From Alphaproteobacteria bacterium (GTDB taxonomy: Bacteria; Pseudomonadota; Alphaproteobacteria; Rhodospirillales; Rhodospirillaceae): a DNA stretch of 5,061 nt. Where the stretch lies: assembly GCA_015228695.1 (NCBI GenBank), contig JADGDA010000201.1:1-5061 (forward strand). The letters run 5' to 3'. The stretch's first letter is position 1, and each line of letters begins with the position of its first letter. Made by a program: the position numbers and the translations under genes. Positions 4,182 through 5,061 of the stretch are shown piece by piece. The notes below the pieces were generated by a model. The model was not told the DNA's origin. It was given only the letters and a program-made list of their open reading frames with translations, and searched no databases.

Positions 4182-4777
4182 GGTGTCGCCTCCCCGGTAT
4201 TCGGATCAAACAGTTCACTGCGGTTTTTGCGCACCAACGGCGGGAGAGGCCCCGTGTCCCGCAAGAGGACGTAACGCAAGTATCCGGTGCTGCCAGGCTT
4301 GTGACCCGGCAACCGTTGCGGCAGAACACGGACGTAACGTGCTGCCACCAAATGCTGCAAATAGACTGAGGCTGACGCTTTCGGCTGCCTCTCCTCACGC
4401 GCTGCGCGCTCCAGCAGGTCGCCGATGGTGAATTTTTTACAGATGCGGATCGCATGCCACAGTCGGGCGCGGAGGGAACCTGCAACCACTCGCTTCTTTT
4501 CTACTGATCCGCGAGGTCCGGAGCGCAGTTCGACGGAACCGTCCGCCTTGCTCGCCCGGCCTGCTTCGGTCAGGCGGAAGCAACCGACCGCCACCCGCTC
4601 CACTAGGCCAAGGCGGATCAGACCACCCGCCGCCATTGAAAGAAGCGGGCGATCAATGCCCGTTCTCATCGCCAGTTCATCCATGGTCAGACAGCGATCA
4701 CCGTCCAGGGCGTCAAAAATGGCCCGCTGATTGACGGCAGAACGTCCAGGTCCGGGATTGTGGGGGCCGGGCATCAC
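4166..4777 (-). CDS. Mu-like phage double winged-helix protein
   Basis: A 203-residue protein. It can start at GTG 4777 or at the adjacent ATG 4774; both overlap the MuB stop. Residues about 15-73 look like a winged helix (T-M-D-E-L-A-M-R-T-G, then a recognition-like helix, then L-V-E-R-V-A-V-G-C-F-R-L-T-E-A-G). A basic linker follows (about 86-104). A second winged-helix-like unit occupies about 105-172 (L-W-H-A-I-R-I-C-K-K-F-T-I-G-D-L-L, V-Y-L-Q-H-L-V-A-A-R-Y-V-R). It is followed by L-R-D-T-G-P-L-P-P (172-180) and D-P-N-T-G-E (191-196). The RDTGP and DPNTG elements are typical, as I recall, of the protein encoded next to MuB in Mu-like prophages. Its biochemical role is not established. DNA binding is inferred from the fold. 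Confidence 0.85.
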   Translation of the reverse strand: MMPGPHNPGPGRSAVNQRAIFDALDGDRCLTMDELAMRTGIDRPLLSMAAGGLIRLGLVERVAVGCFRLTEAGRASKADGSVELRSGPRGSVEKKRVVAGSLRARLWHAIRICKKFTIGDLLERAAREERQPKASASVYLQHLVAARYVRVLPQRLPGHKPGSTGYLRYVLLRDTGPLPPLVRKNRSELFDPNTGEATPCRIG

Positions 4778-5061
4778 TCGCCCTCCCGCACCACAATCGG
4801 CCTGCCGGTCTTCCGGTCGTTCAGCAGCACCTGCCCGGCCATATCCTTCAGGCTCACCGCCCGTCCGCGATTGCGCAGGCCGTAGCGCTCGATCGACTTG
4901 ATGCCTTCCTTGATTTCCCGGATATAACCGCGCGAGGCCCGGTGCAGAAACGCAACCAAGTCATCTTCCACCGGCACCTCGCACAGACCATTAACGTGCG
5001 TGCGCACGTCCTCCAGATCCGCCGGTTTAAACTCGCAATAGCGGCCGATACGCGAGGCCGT
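4774..5061 (-). CDS. MuB-like transposition ATPase, C-terminal end
   Basis: The frame enters from the right edge and ends with TGA at 4774, leaving 95 residues of a longer protein; Mu B is about 312 residues. The fragment opens with T-A-S-R-I-G-R-Y-C-E-F, the end of the AAA+ core after the Walker and sensor-1 motifs. It continues with L-V-A-F-L-H-R-A-S-R-G-Y-I-R-E-I-K-E-G-I-K-S-I-E, the arginine-containing sensor-2 helices typical of MuB/TniB-type ATPases. MuB binds DNA as ATP-dependent filaments, selects the target and stimulates the MuA transposase. The Walker motifs and the N-terminal HTH lie outside the window, so only the C-terminal part is verifiable. Its stop overlaps the next gene. 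Confidence 0.85.
   Translation of the reverse strand, partial: TASRIGRYCEFKPADLEDVRTHVNGLCEVPVEDDLVAFLHRASRGYIREIKEGIKSIERYGLRNRGRAVSLKDMAGQVLLNDRKTGRPIVVREGE

Overview
The window looks like the early region of a Mu-like (transposable) prophage in a high-GC proteobacterium, probably an alphaproteobacterium. This rests on the C-terminal end of a MuB-type ATPase at the right edge, a Mu Gam protein (1792-2328), and the small regulatory, Cys-cluster and DnaA-domain-IV proteins that commonly fill the MuB-to-Gam interval of such phages. No replication, structural or host gene is present to fix the host, so the taxonomic call is an inference.

Right part (about 1264-5061): a tightly packed minus-strand operon read from right to left. 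In order it encodes the MuB C-terminus, a double winged-helix protein, an HTH plus four-Cys protein, two small unknown proteins, a DnaA domain IV protein, a five-Cys protein, a small unknown protein, Gam and two more small unknown proteins. Neighbours overlap by a few to about 20 bases, often as ATGA or GTGA junctions; the only gap is 16 bases, before Gam. I see no promoter or terminator inside, so the block is probably one transcript entering from the right.

Left part (about 1-1260): base composition drops sharply (sampled lines near 1081-1200 are about 42-47% GC, against about 70% near 1321-1380) and gene spacing opens up. It holds a minus-strand HNH-domain protein (537-1223), a mostly non-coding stretch (241-536), and the 5' part of a minus-strand gene with a BRO-N-like antirepressor domain (from 240 off the left edge). 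The stretch between them carries, on the plus strand, what I read as a C4-type antisense RNA (the phage P1 C4 / P4 CI immunity RNA class) at 251-333. Two downstream segments are complementary to it (357-364 and 443-469), and they flank the start of a plus-strand Icd/Ash-like reading frame (383-808). That frame runs convergently into, and overlaps, the 3' end of the HNH gene.

How the parts may work together: the minus-strand operon supplies transposition and replication accessories (MuB, Gam, the DnaA-like protein) and small regulators. The left block looks like an acquired control module in which a C4-like RNA governs an Icd/Ash-like frame and lies directly against the ribosome-binding region of a divergent BRO-N antirepressor gene. 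The pairing segments are visible in the sequence. The regulatory outcome is inference from P1 and P4.
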